Of a DNA stretch of 5,913 bases, positions 4,302 through 5,913 are shown piece by piece. The notes below the pieces were generated by a model. That model ran no database searches. It was not told the origin of the DNA and worked only from the letters and a program-made list of their open reading frames with translations. The DNA lies in the NCBI GenBank assembly GCA_947630865.1, contig CANRJE010000081.1, positions 1-5,913 on the forward strand, read 5' to 3'. Every line of letters begins with the position of its first letter. The first letter of the stretch is position 1. The position numbers and the translations under genes were made by a program. This DNA comes from an uncultured Bacilli bacterium. Its GTDB lineage: Bacteria; Bacillota_I; Bacilli_A; RF39; UBA660.

Positions 4302-5858
4302 TTTGAACATGAAGAAATTAAAGAATTATGTAGTTTTGAAGCTGATATCATCAAAGAAATTGGTGAAGAAAAGATGGAATATCCAAAACTTTTAATAAGC
4401 GATGAATTAAGAGAAGAAGTTGATAATTTAATAAGAAAAGATTTGGATAAAGCTTTAAGAATTATGGACAAACTTGAAAAATATGCAGCTATTGATAAAA
4501 TAAAAGAGGACTTAGTAGAAAAATATACAGAGGAAAATAAAGATTTAGAAACAGATGAATTAGAAGAATTAAAAGTTAAAGTTATAAGAATCTTTGAAGC
4601 AATTGAATATGAATTATTTAGAAATATTACGGTTTTAGAACATACAAGAGCTGATGGTAGAAAGATGACTGAGATTCGTCCTATTTCAACGGATATTGAT
4701 TTACTTCCAAGAACACACGGTAGTGCATTATTTACAAGAGGACAAACGCAAAGTTTATCTGTTACAACTTTAGGAGCACTTGGTGAACATCAGATTTTAG
4801 ATGGTTTAGATATTGAGACTGAAAAAAGGTTTATGTTGCATTATAATTTCCCTGCTTTTTCAGTAGGAGAAACAGGAAGATATGGAGCACCTGGAAGAAG
4901 AGAAATAGGTCATGGTGCTTTAGGAGAAAGGGCTTTAGCCCAAGTTATACCAGATGAAGATGCTTTCCCTTATACAATTAGAGTTGTTTCTGAAATTCTT
5001 GAAAGTAATGGTTCTTCAAGTCAAGCAAGTATCTGTGCTGGTTGTATGAGTTTAATGGCAGCTGGTGTTCCTATTAAAGCTCCTGTTGCAGGAATTGCTA
5101 TGGGATTAATTACAGCAGGTGATGAATATACAATTTTAACGGATATTCAAGGTATGGAAGACCATTTAGGTGATATGGACTTTAAAGTTGCTGGTACAAG
5201 AGAAGGAATATGTGCTCTTCAAATGGATATAAAAATTAAAGGAGTTACTAAAGAAATTCTTGAAAAAGCTTTAAATCAAGCTCATGATGCTCGTATGGAA
5301 ATTCTTGATAAGATGGAAGCAACAATAAAAGAGCCACGAAAAGAAGTTTCAAAATATGCACCTAAGACATTGACATTTATGATTAATCCTAATAAGATTA
5401 AAGATGTTATTGGTAAAGGTGGAGAGATGATTACGAAGATTATTCTTGAAGCAAGTAATGTTGATTCAGTTACAGATATTAATGCTGTAAAAGTTGACCT
5501 TGAAGATGATGGAAGAGTAATCATTTACCATACTGATAAAGAAATAATTGATAAAACTGCTGAAATGATTAAAGACATCGTAAGAGAAGCAGAAGTTGGA
5601 AAGATTTATAATGCTAAAGTTGTTAAAATTGAAGATTTTGGCTGCTTCGTTCAAATTTGGCCAGGTTGTGAAGGACTTGTTCATATATCTGCTCTTGCTC
5701 GTGAAAGAGTTAAAAAAGTTGAAGATGTTGTTAAATTAGGTGATGAAATTTTAGTTAAATGCCTAGGCTATGATAAAAAAGGACGTCTTAACTTTTCAAG
5801 AAAAGAAGCCTTAGGAGATAATAAAGAAATAGAAAAAAAAGAAAAAGAAGAGAAATAA
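4299..5858 (+). CDS. pnp: Polynucleotide phosphorylase, C-terminal piece (helical domain, catalytic RNase PH core, KH, S1)
   Basis: This 519-residue piece holds the catalytic half of PNPase and its RNA-binding domains. In order: the all-helical linker domain (1-110); the second RNase PH core from HTRADGR (115-121) to about 335; the KH domain (about 356-425) with its GKGG loop (372-375); the S1 domain (about 432-503, FGCFVQIWPGCEGLVHIS); and a Lys/Glu tail. Catalytic and phosphate-binding residues are all present: Arg200-Arg201 and His205 in GRREIGHG, Ser239-Ser241 in NGSSSQ, and Asp288, Asp292 and Asp294 in EDHLGDMDF. The start would be the ATG directly after the upstream TAA, without a proper ribosome-binding site. 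Residue 3 is Glu where PNPases have Gly (MFGHEE). With the N-terminal piece the total is 722 codons, normal for the family. Strong sequence conservation argues the protein was functional until very recently or still is. Confidence 0.92.
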   Translation: MFEHEEIKELCSFEADIIKEIGEEKMEYPKLLISDELREEVDNLIRKDLDKALRIMDKLEKYAAIDKIKEDLVEKYTEENKDLETDELEELKVKVIRIFEAIEYELFRNITVLEHTRADGRKMTEIRPISTDIDLLPRTHGSALFTRGQTQSLSVTTLGALGEHQILDGLDIETEKRFMLHYNFPAFSVGETGRYGAPGRREIGHGALGERALAQVIPDEDAFPYTIRVVSEILESNGSSSQASICAGCMSLMAAGVPIKAPVAGIAMGLITAGDEYTILTDIQGMEDHLGDMDFKVAGTREGICALQMDIKIKGVTKEILEKALNQAHDARMEILDKMEATIKEPRKEVSKYAPKTLTFMINPNKIKDVIGKGGEMITKIILEASNVDSVTDINAVKVDLEDDGRVIIYHTDKEIIDKTAEMIKDIVREAEVGKIYNAKVVKIEDFGCFVQIWPGCEGLVHISALARERVKKVEDVVKLGDEILVKCLGYDKKGRLNFSRKEALGDNKEIEKKEKEEK

Positions 5859-5875
5859 GCAATTATTTCCTTTTT
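5852..5875 (+). terminator. Weak hairpin with T-run overlapping the pnp stop
   Basis: GAAATAA (5852-5858) pairs with TTATTTC (5863-5869) around a GCAA tetraloop (a GNRA type) and is followed by C and TTTTT (5871-5875). The left arm includes the pnp stop codon. The stem is A/T-rich and weak, and the tRNA starts at the next base. It may therefore be a leaky terminator or simply a 3'-end processing structure. Confidence 0.45.
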
Positions 5876-5913
5876 GCTGAATTAGCTCAGTTGGTAGAGC
5901 AATCCTCTCGTAA
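5876..5913 (+). tRNA. tRNA-Thr (anticodon CGT), 5' part only
   Basis: The first 38 bases of a tRNA are visible before the window ends. They are: acceptor arm GCTGAAT (5876-5882); T8 and A9; D-stem GCTC/GAGC (5885-5888 with 5897-5900) around AGTTGGTA; A26; anticodon stem ATCCT (5902-5906); and loop CTCGTAA (5907-5913). The anticodon is CGT (5909-5911), which reads the Thr codon ACG. U33 and A37 are as expected. The 3' half is outside the window, so acceptor pairing cannot be checked. It begins directly after the T-run behind pnp with no room for its own promoter, suggesting co-transcription with pnp and release by RNase P. Confidence 0.88.

Noticed and set aside
1..5913. Genetic code 4 (TGA = Trp), as in Mycoplasma
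   Set aside because: No in-frame TGA occurs in the conserved genes and all Trp codons seen are TGG; no gene ends in TGA either, so the window gives no evidence for or against code 4.
1..5913. CRISPR arrays, phage genes or a defence cassette
   Set aside because: I saw no regularly spaced repeats and no phage or known defence domains; the ankyrin protein alone is not enough to propose such a system.

Overview
This is a very AT-rich bacterial window. It looks like the chromosome of a low-GC Bacillota, of the Bacilli or Mollicutes-like gut lineage kind. The evidence is the rpsO-pnp gene order, Shine-Dalgarno sites of the AGGAGG type, Lys/Asn/Ile-rich proteins, a Gram-positive style lipoprotein, and a protein resembling the Bacillus YjbA (UPF0736/DUF3603) family. 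Every readable gene ends in TAA except rpsO, which ends in TAG. Trp is TGG throughout and no reading frame contains or ends in TGA, so the window cannot tell genetic code 11 from code 4.

Layout. (1) At 1-376 is the 3' end of an ISL3-type insertion sequence: the C-terminus of its transposase and a likely right end. (2) At 398-2091 lies a three-gene, same-strand group: a 66-residue two-helix membrane protein, a DUF3603-like protein joined to it by a TAA|ATG junction, and an ankyrin-repeat protein, closed by a perfect 10-bp terminator. (3) At 2091-2723 is a single-gene unit for a secreted lipoprotein with its own promoter region and terminator. (4) At 2728-3261 is an orphan 161-residue soluble protein of unknown function. 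(5) At 3268-5875 is the conserved rpsO-pnp unit. It has a good vegetative promoter, a structured 5' leader, ribosomal protein S15, an intergenic hairpin, and polynucleotide phosphorylase. (6) At 5876-5913 is the start of a tRNA-Thr (anticodon CGT), cut by the window end.

Three things stand out. First, pnp is broken by an in-frame TAA exactly where the first RNase PH core ends, immediately followed by ATG. The two pieces together cover a full-length 722-codon PNPase with all catalytic residues kept. This is either a split enzyme made by reinitiation, a recent nonsense mutation, or a sequence error. Second, the rpsO leader folds into one long hairpin whose loop (CCUCU) can pair with the rpsO Shine-Dalgarno, suggesting a pseudoknot autoregulatory switch. 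Third, the regions upstream of the membrane-protein operon and of the lipoprotein gene both carry a GTATA-N17-CATA(A/T)TA pattern resembling forespore sigma-G promoters. I see no CRISPR array, phage module or obvious undescribed defence system. The most novel material is the split pnp, the S15 leader, and the small uncharacterised operon.
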